From: an uncultured Collinsella sp.
GTDB taxonomy: Bacteria; Actinomycetota; Coriobacteriia; Coriobacteriales; Coriobacteriaceae
Assembly: GCA_900555765.1 (NCBI GenBank)
Contig: USMA01000056.1
Coordinates: 1-6,473, forward strand
Direction of reading: 5' to 3'
DNA: 6,473 bases
Part shown: piece by piece, positions 1 to 5,554 of the stretch
Layout of the letters: every line of letters begins with the position of its first letter
Position numbering within the stretch: the first letter of the stretch is position 1
Translations under genes and position numbers: made by a program
Notes under the pieces: model-generated
Told to the model about the DNA's origin: nothing
The model's database searches: none
The model's input: the letters and a program-made list of their open reading frames with translations, nothing else

Positions 1-443
1 GTGCCTACAACAGTTGGATCCTCACGCAAGCCTCCATCGATATCGTTGAGCACAGCTATGGTAAGCCGCGCATCGAGATGAGCGAGGACCTGTTTGGGGA
101 AATCCGCCGAGCCAAGCGCGAGAACTACGAGAAGATCTATAGCAAGGGCGGTATCGAAGGCGATTCCGAGGTGGAGCTGCGCGAGGCCTTCGAAAAGCTC
201 TACGACCGTTGCCTGCGGGATCTAAACAGTGGTGACGAGTCTTCTTACATCTTTAAGCACCATATTTCGCGCATTGAGCAGCAACTTTCCTACTACGATC
301 GCACCTATGCCTGGCAGGACGACAAGGATCAAGCCGTGGTGGATTATATCGCGAGCATGACGGACGGTTATTTCTGCGAACTGACGAGCAAGCTGTTCCC
401 GGGTCTAAGGTTTCCGCATCGTACCTATATTAACGAACGGTAG
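1..443 (+). CDS. dGTPase-like HD-family deoxynucleotide triphosphohydrolase, C-terminal fragment
   Basis: The reading frame is open from base 3 to the TAG at 441-443, giving 146 residues with no start in the window; the ATG at 78 is internal, because the in-frame sequence before it (starting AYNSWILTQASIDIVEHSYG) is coding-like. Near the end sits VVDYIASMTDGYF, which matches the conserved C-terminal 'DYIAGMTD-Y' signature of dNTP triphosphohydrolases (Dgt / HD-associated domain); an earlier segment, RAKRENYEKIY, also fits the family. These enzymes hydrolyse dNTPs to the deoxynucleoside and triphosphate in the cytoplasm, but the metal-binding HD residues lie upstream of the window, so activity cannot be judged. 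It ends 46 nt before the rarA frame. Family assignment is good; substrate is unknown. Confidence 0.68.
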   Translation, partial: AYNSWILTQASIDIVEHSYGKPRIEMSEDLFGEIRRAKRENYEKIYSKGGIEGDSEVELREAFEKLYDRCLRDLNSGDESSYIFKHHISRIEQQLSYYDRTYAWQDDKDQAVVDYIASMTDGYFCELTSKLFPGLRFPHRTYINER

Positions 444-448
444 TTCGT
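433..448. repeat. 6-bp inverted repeat over the stop codon of the dNTPase-like gene
   Basis: ACGAAC at 433-438 and GTTCGT at 443-448 are perfect complements around a GGTA loop. The arm and loop include the TAG stop of the upstream gene. No run of T follows, so it is at most a weak transcript-end hairpin; it could be chance. Confidence 0.3.
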
Positions 449-458
449 ATCCTTTCGG

Positions 459-464
459 TATACT
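459..464 (+). promoter_or_regulatory. Candidate -10 element for rarA
   Basis: TATACT matches the bacterial -10 consensus at 5 of 6 positions and lies 26 nt before the first ATG of rarA. No convincing -35 hexamer is seen 16-18 nt upstream (the sequence there is around AACGGT). Transcription would begin near 471, leaving a leader of about 20-35 nt depending on the start codon. Confidence 0.35.
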
Positions 465-489
465 GGTTAGTTGAAAACGTTTTTGATTG

Positions 490-1854
490 ATGCACGGGAT
501 GGCTATGGACGACCTTTTTTCTGCCTCGACGCGCGAGCGTTCCTTTAAAAATGCGCCGCTCGCGGTGCGCATGCGACCCAATTCGCTCGACGAGTACGTG
601 GGCCAGCAAAAGGCCGTCGGTAAGGGCTCATGGTTGCGTGCCGCGATCGAGCACGACGTGCTTTCGAGCGTGATTCTGTACGGGCCGGCCGGTACGGGTA
701 AGACGACGCTGGCCCACATTATCGCCAACCATACCAAGAGCGAGTTTGTCGAGGTCAGCGCCGTGACGGGTACCGTAAAGGATCTTCGCCGCGTGATTGA
801 CGAGGCCAAGACGCGCCTGAATACCTACGACCGCCGCACCATCCTGTTTATCGACGAGATTCACCGCTTCTCCAAGTCTCAGCAGGATGCCTTGCTGCAT
901 GCGGTTGAGAACCGTACCGTCATTATGATTGGCGCCACGACGGAGAATCCGTAATTCGAGGTCAACTCGGCATAGCTCTCGCGCGGTCGCGTGGTGGAGC
1001 TTGAGCATCTTAAAGACGAGGATATCGCCACGCTTATCGAGCGTGCGCTCGAGGCGCCGCAGGGTTTGAACGGCAAGTTCTCGGCCGATGAGGATACGGT
1101 TAAGACCATCTGCACGCTGGCAGCGGGTGACGCTCGCTCGGCGCTCACGACGCTCGAACTTGCGAGCGAGATTGCCGTCACGCGTCCCGATACCGAGGGA
1201 ACGCCAGCGCCCGCGGCGGGGGAGCGCTATCCCATCACCGTGGATGACGTGAAGATCGCCAACCCGCGTCGTGGATTTTCGTATGACAAAAACGGCGACA
1301 TGCACTACGACATCATCAGTGCGTTTATTAAGTCCATGCGCGGTAGCGACCCCGATGCCACGATCTATTGGCTCGCGCGCATGATTGATGCGGGGGAGGA
1401 TCCCAAGTTTATCGCTCGCCGTATTATGATTCAGGCTTCTGAGGATGTTGGCAACGCCGACCCGCAGGCGCTTTTGGTGGCGCATGCCGCGTTTAAGTCT
1501 GCCGAGGTCATTGGCTATCCCGAGTGCCGCATTAACCTGGCTCAGGCTGCACTCTATGTGTGTTTGGCCCCTAAATCCAACGCGTGTGAGGCTTCGATTG
1601 ATGCGGCGCTGGCCGATATCCATTCTAGTGGGCTTCGCGAGGTGCCGAGTTATCTGCGCGATCGCCATCGCCCAGGCAGCGACAACTACGGTGTGTATAA
1701 ATACCCGCACGATTATCCCGAAGGCTGGGTCGATCAGCGCTATTTGCCCGATGGGCTGGAGCGCGGTGCGTTCTGGCAGCCTGCCGGGCGCGGCTGGGAA
1801 GAGTGGCGCGTAGAGCAAAGCGAGCGCGACCGCAGCGGGAATGCACCGAAGTAG
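490..1854 (+). pseudogene. rarA: RarA/MgsA replication-associated AAA+ ATPase, interrupted by two in-frame stops
   Basis: The frame spans 454 codon positions, the usual RarA length, but contains TAA at 952-954 and TAG at 973-975. Counting from the ATG at 490: Walker A GPAGTGKT at 65-72, Walker B ILFIDEIHRF at 118-127, sensor 1 GATTENP at 148-154, then stop, FEVNSA, stop, LSRGRV, sensor 2 GDAR at 213-216, and the C-terminal tetramerisation region (ASEDVGNADPQA, APKSNA, YKYPHDYPEGW). Intact RarA has GATTENP(Y/S)FE(V/L)NSALLSR here, so one residue is lost at each stop and there is no frameshift. RarA acts at stalled replication forks; the first product would be a 154-residue piece with only the ATP site, lacking the lid and tetramer domains. 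Possible starts are TTG 487 and ATG 490, 499 and 505; none has a clear Shine-Dalgarno, and homology is consistent with MDDLF at 505. Both stops may be real mutations or sequence errors. Confidence 0.85.
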
Positions 1855-1885
1855 CTGCTGATAATTTTGTCCCACGTTGCTGCTC

Positions 1886-1916
1886 TTGGCATGTTCGGTC
1901 CCCTTTGGGGTACCAT
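1886..1916 (+). promoter_or_regulatory. Candidate promoter of the DUF948-sigma operon, overlapped by a quasi-palindrome
   Basis: TTGGCA (1886-1891) and TACCAT (1911-1916) resemble -35 and -10 boxes, though the 19-nt spacer is long. The segment 1897-1914 can fold as GGTCCCC / TTT loop / GGGG, bulged T, ACC, so the -10 lies in the right arm of a near-palindrome. This could be an operator or just a hairpin; with no T-run it is not a standard terminator for rarA. This 100-nt gap (1855-1954) is the only sizeable break before the operon, so a promoter here is expected from context. Confidence 0.4.
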
Positions 1917-1954
1917 GAAAAGCGTCTGTATTTCGATTTTTCCGGGAGGCTTGT

Positions 1955-2542
1955 ATGAGTCCCATTCAAATCGCCCTGCTGCTGCTCGCCGTTGCCGGCG
2001 TGTGGGCCATCGCTGAGCTCGCGCTTACCCTGCGCAAGACCCGCAATGTCGTCGACTCGCTCGATAAGACCGTGAACGACCTCAACAACACCATCGCCGA
2101 GGCTCAGCCTGTGGTGGCAAAGCTCGATGGCGCTGTCGATGAGCTTACGCCGGCGCTTGCCCAGATGGAGCCGCTGCTTAAGTCGAGCAAGCCGGCAGTT
2201 GATGCCCTTACCTCCAATCTCGTAGAGGTCGAAGCCGTGGTTCGCGACATTTCCGAGGTTACGGGCAGCATGGCCGAGGCCAGCAATGCTGTGTCGAGCG
2301 TGACCGACTCTGCCGCCGGTGCTGTGCAGAAGCTCTTCAATAAGGTGAAGGCTCCTGCAGCCGACGCCGATCGCAAGCTCGCCGCTGCCGCTGCGGAGGC
2401 CGAGCAGCCTACCGAGCGCGTCCTAATTGGCGAGGACGAGGCCGCCGCGGGCGACGATGATGGTCAGAAGGCTGTATCCAAGCCGGCTCAGTATTACACC
2501 TATACGCCCGCCGAGACCTCTGAGGAGTCCTGCGATGAGTAG
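1955..2542 (+). CDS. DUF948 family membrane-anchored coiled-coil protein (YtxG-like)
   Basis: A 195-residue protein with a GGGAGG Shine-Dalgarno at 1944-1949, five nt before the ATG. Residues 4-25 form one hydrophobic N-terminal helix (IQIALLLLAVAGVWAIAELA), followed by a long amphipathic, heptad-like stretch at about 28-125 with repeated 'V-D-L' spacing (VVDSLDKTVNDLNNTI, VDELTPALAQMEPLL), then an Ala/Glu/Asp-rich low-complexity tail ending in YYTYTPAE and an acidic end. This is the DUF948 (PF06103) layout; the Bacillus member YtxG is a general stress protein under SigB/SigH control. The biochemical role is unknown. A structural or signalling role at the membrane is inference. It is the first gene of the operon and overlaps the next by 8 nt (ATGAGTAG), indicating translational coupling. 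Confidence 0.8.
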   Translation: MSPIQIALLLLAVAGVWAIAELALTLRKTRNVVDSLDKTVNDLNNTIAEAQPVVAKLDGAVDELTPALAQMEPLLKSSKPAVDALTSNLVEVEAVVRDISEVTGSMAEASNAVSSVTDSAAGAVQKLFNKVKAPAADADRKLAAAAAEAEQPTERVLIGEDEAAAGDDDGQKAVSKPAQYYTYTPAETSEESCDE

Positions 2543-2912
2543 CGAAGCAACCTGCCCTATCACGCTGACCGTTGCCGGTGACCCGCGTCTCGCTCGCCTT
2601 GTGCGCATGACGGCAGCCAACGTTGGTGCCCTGTGCTCTATGTCTGTCGATCGCATCGAGGACATCCGCATGGCTGCTGAGGAGGCTTTCATCTTTGGTT
2701 GCACCGCGGTCGACTGCGATGACATCACCATCAAATTCGATGTCGATGAGACCCACGTTGGCATGACTATTACCTTTGGCGACCAGGCTACGGTCGATGA
2801 AGACGACCAGGCTGCGGTGTATGCCGAGCTCATCCTCGCGAGCGTGTGCGACTCCTACGAAAAGACTACGGCGCCCCTGACGCTTTCCCTCGACCTCAAG
2901 GCGGATATCTAA
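2535..2912 (+). CDS. RsbW/SpoIIAB-like anti-sigma protein with degenerate ATP-binding motifs
   Basis: A 125-residue protein starting at the ATG at 2535 inside the end of the DUF948 gene, with GAGGAG at 2522-2527 seven nt upstream; the longer open frame back to 2427 has no such site and lies inside the previous gene. Residues 38-56 (VDRIEDIRMAAEEAFIFGC) align with the N-box helix of the GHKL anti-sigma kinases, where SpoIIAB has 'EIKTVVSEAVTNAI'. The catalytic Glu appears kept (Glu50), but the Mg-coordinating Asn is replaced by Phe54, and no DxGxG (G1 box) or Gly-rich lid is seen between residues 60 and 105. The final strand (PLTLSLDL) fits the fold. It lies one nt before a SigB-type sigma gene, so an anti-sigma role by direct binding is likely; kinase activity is doubtful. 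Identification depends on context as much as on sequence. Confidence 0.65.
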   Translation: MSSEATCPITLTVAGDPRLARLVRMTAANVGALCSMSVDRIEDIRMAAEEAFIFGCTAVDCDDITIKFDVDETHVGMTITFGDQATVDEDDQAAVYAELILASVCDSYEKTTAPLTLSLDLKADI

Positions 2913-2913
2913 T

Positions 2914-3705
2914 ATGACCGAACGTTCCCGGAGCGGCAAGACCGCTTGGGACAAGGAGAAAACCCGCGAGCTGTTTCGTCGCTACAAGGAGACCGGTGAT
3001 CCGGACGCCCGTGAGCAGCTCGTCATGTCCCATATGAACCTGGTAAGGTTTCTTGCCAACAAATTTAAGAATCGCGGCGAGCCGCTCGACGACCTGATGC
3101 AGGTTGGCTATCTGGGTCTGCTCAAGGCTATCGACCGTTTTGATCCCGAGCGCGGACTCGAGTTCACGACGTTTGCGACACCCACTATCCTGGGCGAGAT
3201 CAAACGTCATTTTCGCGACAAGGGCTGGAGTGTGCGCGTACCGCGTCGTCTGCAGGAGCTCTCGGCCAAGGTCAACCAGGCTACTGACAAACTTACCAAC
3301 GAGCTGCAGCGTTCGCCCAAGGTTGAGGAGATCGCTGAGTATCTAGATGTGACTGTCGATGAGGTCCTCGAGGCTATGGAATCGTCTTCGGCCTATACCT
3401 CGGTGCCCATCGAGGCTCCTGGTGCGTCCGATTCCGACGATGCCCCTTCGATTCTCGACCGTTACGCCGACGACGACAACGAGCTCGACTTTACCGATGA
3501 CCGCCTAGTGATCGAGGAAGCCATCCGCGATTTCTCGCCGCGCGAGCGCGAGGTGATCGAGCTGCGCTTTGTGAAGGGCATGACCCAGATCGAGATCGCC
3601 AAGAAGCTGGGTATTTCTCAGGTGCAGGTTTCGCGTCTGCTGCGCCGCACGCTTAAGAAGATTCAGGACAAGATCGACCCCGACGGAGTGATGATTCGTT
3701 CATGA
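2914..3705 (+). CDS. SigB/SigF-family alternative RNA polymerase sigma factor
   Basis: A 263-residue sigma-70 family protein of group 3. Region 2 runs from about 36 to 105 and includes the core-binding segment DDLMQVGYLGLLKAIDRFDP (59-78) and the -10 recognition part FTTFATPTILGEIKRHFRDK (84-103); VRVPRR (108-112) leads into region 3 (about 112-160, with LQRSPKVEEIAEYLDV). After an acidic linker (161-197) region 4 follows, with the helix-turn-helix MTQIEIAKKLGISQVQVSRL at 223-242. The order is that of SigB/SigF/SigG stress and sporulation factors and all regions are intact. The ATG at 2914 is one nt after the anti-sigma stop; AAGGCGG at 2898-2904 may be a weak Shine-Dalgarno. It probably directs a stress or envelope regulon and is held by the upstream protein; target promoters are unknown. 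The exact paralogue name is left open. Confidence 0.93.
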   Translation: MTERSRSGKTAWDKEKTRELFRRYKETGDPDAREQLVMSHMNLVRFLANKFKNRGEPLDDLMQVGYLGLLKAIDRFDPERGLEFTTFATPTILGEIKRHFRDKGWSVRVPRRLQELSAKVNQATDKLTNELQRSPKVEEIAEYLDVTVDEVLEAMESSSAYTSVPIEAPGASDSDDAPSILDRYADDDNELDFTDDRLVIEEAIRDFSPREREVIELRFVKGMTQIEIAKKLGISQVQVSRLLRRTLKKIQDKIDPDGVMIRS

Positions 3706-5114
3706 GTGAACACCCCCAACAAACCGATCGCGTGCTGCGCGACACCCGCATTCTGACGCTTCGCATTTGGGCGGTTGTCGGCTGCATTGTCATCGCCGCT
3801 GTCATCTTTAACCTTATGGGCATCCTGGCGCCGGTTATCGAGTTTCTCGCTGTTGGTTCCATCATTGCCTTTGTGATGTCCCCGATCACCAACTGGCTCG
3901 AGCACCATGGCGTGAATCGCGGCATCGGTTCGCTTATCGCGCTTATTGTTGTTGTTGCCGTGCTCGTCGGTGTCGTTTGCATCTTGTCGCCGATTCTCTT
4001 TGGTCAGATCATGGAAGTCCTGAGCCGCCTGCCCGAGCAGCTTCGTGTTGCGGGTGGCGATCTCAATGAGATGATCTCGCATGCCGAGAAGATCAAGAAC
4101 ACGCAGCTCAAGGAGTATTTGGACGATAATCTTTCGTCGCTGGTTACCGTGGCATCGAAGTATGTGTCTCAGATTGCTGCCGAGCGTGGCCGCGGGGTGT
4201 TCCCGCTCATCACCAATACGGCCTCGCAGTTGTTCGTGATCTTCCTTGGTCTGGTGCTTGCCTACTGGATGGCCTGCGACTACCCTCGCATGCATCACGA
4301 GATTTGCACCATCATCGGTCAGGAGAAGGAGACCTCGTACCGCTTTATGGTCGCCATCCTTTCTCGCTCTGTCGGCGGCTACATGCGCGGTATGGTCGTG
4401 ACGTCCATCTGCGGTGGTTTCCTCGCCTTTATCGGCTTCCTGATTTTCGGCCATCCGTATGCGGCGCTCATGGCTATCTTCACTGGCATCATGCACTTGG
4501 TTCCGGTCGTCGGTCCCTGGGTGAGCGCGGCAATCGCCACGGTACTCGGCTTTATGTTCAGCCCCATGTTGGCGTTATGGACGCTCATCGTGACGATGGT
4601 CGCGCAAAACGTCACCGACAATGTGATTTCGCCTAAGGTCATGCAGAGCTCAGTGCAGGTGCATCCCATTATGAGCCTTACGGCTCTCGTTATTGGTTCG
4701 GCTCTCATGGGGCCCATCGGCATGATTATTGCCATCCCGCTTTGTGCGGCCCTCAAGGGCATCTTCGTGTACTACTTCGAGAATGAGACCGGCCGTCAGC
4801 TTGTGGCCTATGACGGAGCCGTGTTTAAGGGTACGCCGTATCGCGATGCCGATGGCAACCCGGTCGCCGCCTACGACGCGCTCGGCGACGACACCTTCAT
4901 CTATGAGTCCGAGCTCATCGGTAACGAGACTGCGCCCGAGGCCCAGGCCATGCCCAAACCCGAGCTCGATAATCCCTGGATGAAGCTCTCGGGCCTTCAG
5001 CCCGATGCTACGGGCTTTTTCAAGAATCCCTTCGCCAAAGACGACGATTCCAATATGGACGACGACACCAAAACCGGCATCGACGGCTCCATGGACGATT
5101 CGGATTCCAAATAG
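3702..5114 (+). CDS. AI-2E family (TqsA/PerM-like) membrane transporter with acidic C-terminal tail
   Basis: A 470-residue polytopic membrane protein of the AI-2E / UPF0118 family (PF01594). Hydrophobic segments lie at about 21-60 (two helices), 75-100, 166-190, 230-250, 252-270, 272-300 and 322-350, with a soluble stretch at 101-165. Family landmarks are HLVPVVGPW (265-273), NVTDNVISPKVM (303-314) and HPIMSLTALVIGSALMGPIG (321-340). Members include the E. coli autoinducer-2 exporter TqsA, PerM, and Na+/H+ antiporters, so the substrate cannot be named. Residues 361-470 are a hydrophilic extension beyond the usual family end, rich in Asp near the terminus (KDDDSNMDDD). The start overlaps the sigma gene stop (ATGA at 3702-3705), with GGAG at 3685-3688 rather far upstream, so translation is likely coupled to the sigma gene. 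Confidence 0.88.
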   Translation: MSEHPQQTDRVLRDTRILTLRIWAVVGCIVIAAVIFNLMGILAPVIEFLAVGSIIAFVMSPITNWLEHHGVNRGIGSLIALIVVVAVLVGVVCILSPILFGQIMEVLSRLPEQLRVAGGDLNEMISHAEKIKNTQLKEYLDDNLSSLVTVASKYVSQIAAERGRGVFPLITNTASQLFVIFLGLVLAYWMACDYPRMHHEICTIIGQEKETSYRFMVAILSRSVGGYMRGMVVTSICGGFLAFIGFLIFGHPYAALMAIFTGIMHLVPVVGPWVSAAIATVLGFMFSPMLALWTLIVTMVAQNVTDNVISPKVMQSSVQVHPIMSLTALVIGSALMGPIGMIIAIPLCAALKGIFVYYFENETGRQLVAYDGAVFKGTPYRDADGNPVAAYDALGDDTFIYESELIGNETAPEAQAMPKPELDNPWMKLSGLQPDATGFFKNPFAKDDDSNMDDDTKTGIDGSMDDSDSK

Positions 5115-5119
5115 GCACC

Positions 5120-5160
5120 GCTAGCGTTTCTTGAAGTTGTAAATGACAAGAAACGCGAGC
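5120..5160. repeat. 14-nt inverted repeat at the ends of two convergent genes
   Basis: The arms 5120-5133 (GCTAGCGTTTCTTG) and 5147-5160 (CAAGAAACGCGAGC) are complementary at 13 of 14 positions, with a perfect 10-bp core, around a 13-nt loop. The left arm contains the stop codon of the minus-strand gene (5121-5123). It sits just after the AI-2E stop at 5114, where a two-way transcript end would be expected. Neither side has a T-run, so it is not a classical Rho-independent terminator. Confidence 0.6.
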
Positions 5161-5360
5161 AAAGCGATTGATAAGGGGCCGGCTACATAGAAAAAGAGAA
5201 CGTCAACTGCGCGTAGAGTGTAATAAGCCTTATCGCCGGACATTACTGCATACAATTCGTAGCCAAATGCTGGTTGGTTTGCGTACCAGCATGAGAAGGC
5301 CAAGAGCGCTAAAAGTGCTACAACCAGAAGTGCATTCAGGACAAATCGTTTACTTTTCAT
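5121..5360 (-). CDS. Small two-helix membrane protein, unknown function
   Basis: A 79-residue protein read on the minus strand from the ATG at 5360-5358 to TAG at 5123-5121. A textbook Shine-Dalgarno AAGGAG (plus strand CTCCTT, 5367-5372) lies six nt before the start, which is the main reason to believe the gene. Residues 6-26 (FVLNALLVVALLALLAFSCWY) and about 51-74 (AVDVLFFYVAGP to FLVIY) are hydrophobic helices; basic ends MKSKR and NFKKR suggest both termini are cytoplasmic, with a loop of about 24 residues outside. The first helix could also be read as a signal anchor. GC is about 45% by hand count, clearly below the neighbours, and it is convergent with the operon and divergent from alaS. 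I do not recognise a family; recent acquisition or an orphan gene are both possible. Confidence 0.72.
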   Translation of the reverse strand: MKSKRFVLNALLVVALLALLAFSCWYANQPAFGYELYAVMSGDKAYYTLRAVDVLFFYVAGPLSIALLAFLVIYNFKKR

Positions 5361-5392
5361 CGATCGCTCCTTCCGGGTGACTCTTATATGTA

Positions 5393-5398
5393 ATTCTA
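5393..5398 (-). promoter_or_regulatory. Candidate -10 element for the small membrane protein gene
   Basis: The minus strand reads TAGAAT here (plus ATTCTA), 5 of 6 matches to the -10 consensus and 32 nt before the start codon. No good -35 box is seen at the expected distance, where the hairpin at 5400-5424 lies instead. Weak call. Confidence 0.25.
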
Positions 5399-5399
5399 C

Positions 5400-5424
5400 A
5401 GCAGCCTTTTTTCAAAGGCTTGCT
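5400..5424. repeat. Stem-loop between the small membrane gene and the terminator
   Basis: AGCAGCCTTT (5400-5409) pairs with AAAGGCT, a bulged T, then GCT (5414-5424) around the loop TTTC. The inner 7 bp are perfect. No T-run follows on either strand, so it is not a terminator by itself. It may be a structured part of an RNA ending at 5482, or an operator for the minus-strand gene. Confidence 0.45.
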
Positions 5425-5452
5425 CGGTCCTAAATAACGTGCACTTTCGCTG

Positions 5453-5482
5453 GAGGGTCGCTGTTTGGCGGCCCTCTTTTTT
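5453..5482 (+). terminator. Rho-independent terminator upstream of alaS
   Basis: GAGGGTCGC (5453-5461) pairs with GCGGCCCTC (5468-5476), nine pairs including one T-G wobble, with a TGTTTG loop and six T at 5477-5482. It is a strong plus-strand terminator. The nearest upstream sense gene ends about 340 nt earlier with an antisense gene between, so it either stops read-through from the sigma operon or ends an unannotated RNA. Confidence 0.87.
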
Positions 5483-5508
5483 GCATGGGCGCGGCGGGAT
5501 GGTAATAT
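5480..5508 (+). promoter_or_regulatory. Candidate alaS promoter
   Basis: TTTGCA (5480-5485) and TAATAT (5503-5508) are separated by 17 nt, each matching the consensus at 4 of 6 positions. The -35 box shares its first bases with the T-run of the terminator. Transcription would start near 5514-5516, leaving a leader of about 40 nt. Confidence 0.45.
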
Positions 5509-5523
5509 CGTTACGTTTGAACT

Positions 5524-5545
5524 GTTTCGATGTGAAACCGAGGAG
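5524..5545 (+). promoter_or_regulatory. alaS leader: short hairpin and Shine-Dalgarno
   Basis: GTTTC (5524-5528) and GAAAC (5534-5538) can pair around GATGT, just before the Shine-Dalgarno AGGAG (5541-5545), which is nine nt from the alaS ATG. The Shine-Dalgarno decides the start; the 5-bp hairpin may be chance. Confidence 0.5.
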
Positions 5546-5554
5546 ATTCCCTCT

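Noticed and set aside
952..975. Stop codon reassignment (TAA/TAG read as an amino acid)
   Set aside because: TAG correctly ends the dNTPase-like gene, rarA, DUF948, AI-2E and the small membrane protein, and TAA ends the anti-sigma gene, so TAR codons work as stops in this genome.
991..1854. Separate 287-residue gene starting at the GTG at 991, making rarA a two-subunit protein
   Set aside because: No Shine-Dalgarno precedes it and the supposed start is the conserved Val of the RarA motif LSR-RV; the sequence continues the same frame, so it is the broken second half.
628..1965. Long open frame of 445 codons on the minus strand, opposite rarA
   Set aside because: It mirrors the codon bias of rarA, is rich in Arg/His/Leu without recognisable motifs, has no ribosome site, and the plus strand shows clear RarA homology throughout.
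1915..2014. Short open frame starting at the ATG at 1915, a possible leader peptide of the sigma operon
   Set aside because: No ribosome site, and it overlaps the start of the DUF948 gene, which has its own strong GGGAGG.
2427..2534. Longer N-terminus for the anti-sigma protein, starting at 2427
   Set aside because: It would lie wholly inside the DUF948 gene, is Arg/Pro-rich like an out-of-frame translation, and the ATG at 2535 has GAGGAG at the right distance.
3663..4496. Minus-strand open frame of 277 codons opposite the AI-2E gene
   Set aside because: Very rich in Asp/His/Arg/Asn with no domain signature; it is a shadow of a clear membrane protein gene on the plus strand.
5383..5554. T-box riboswitch controlling alaS
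   Set aside because: A terminator precedes alaS, but the T-box signature (AGGGTGG-ACCGCG-like) and specifier stem-loop are absent, and a plausible promoter lies after the terminator.
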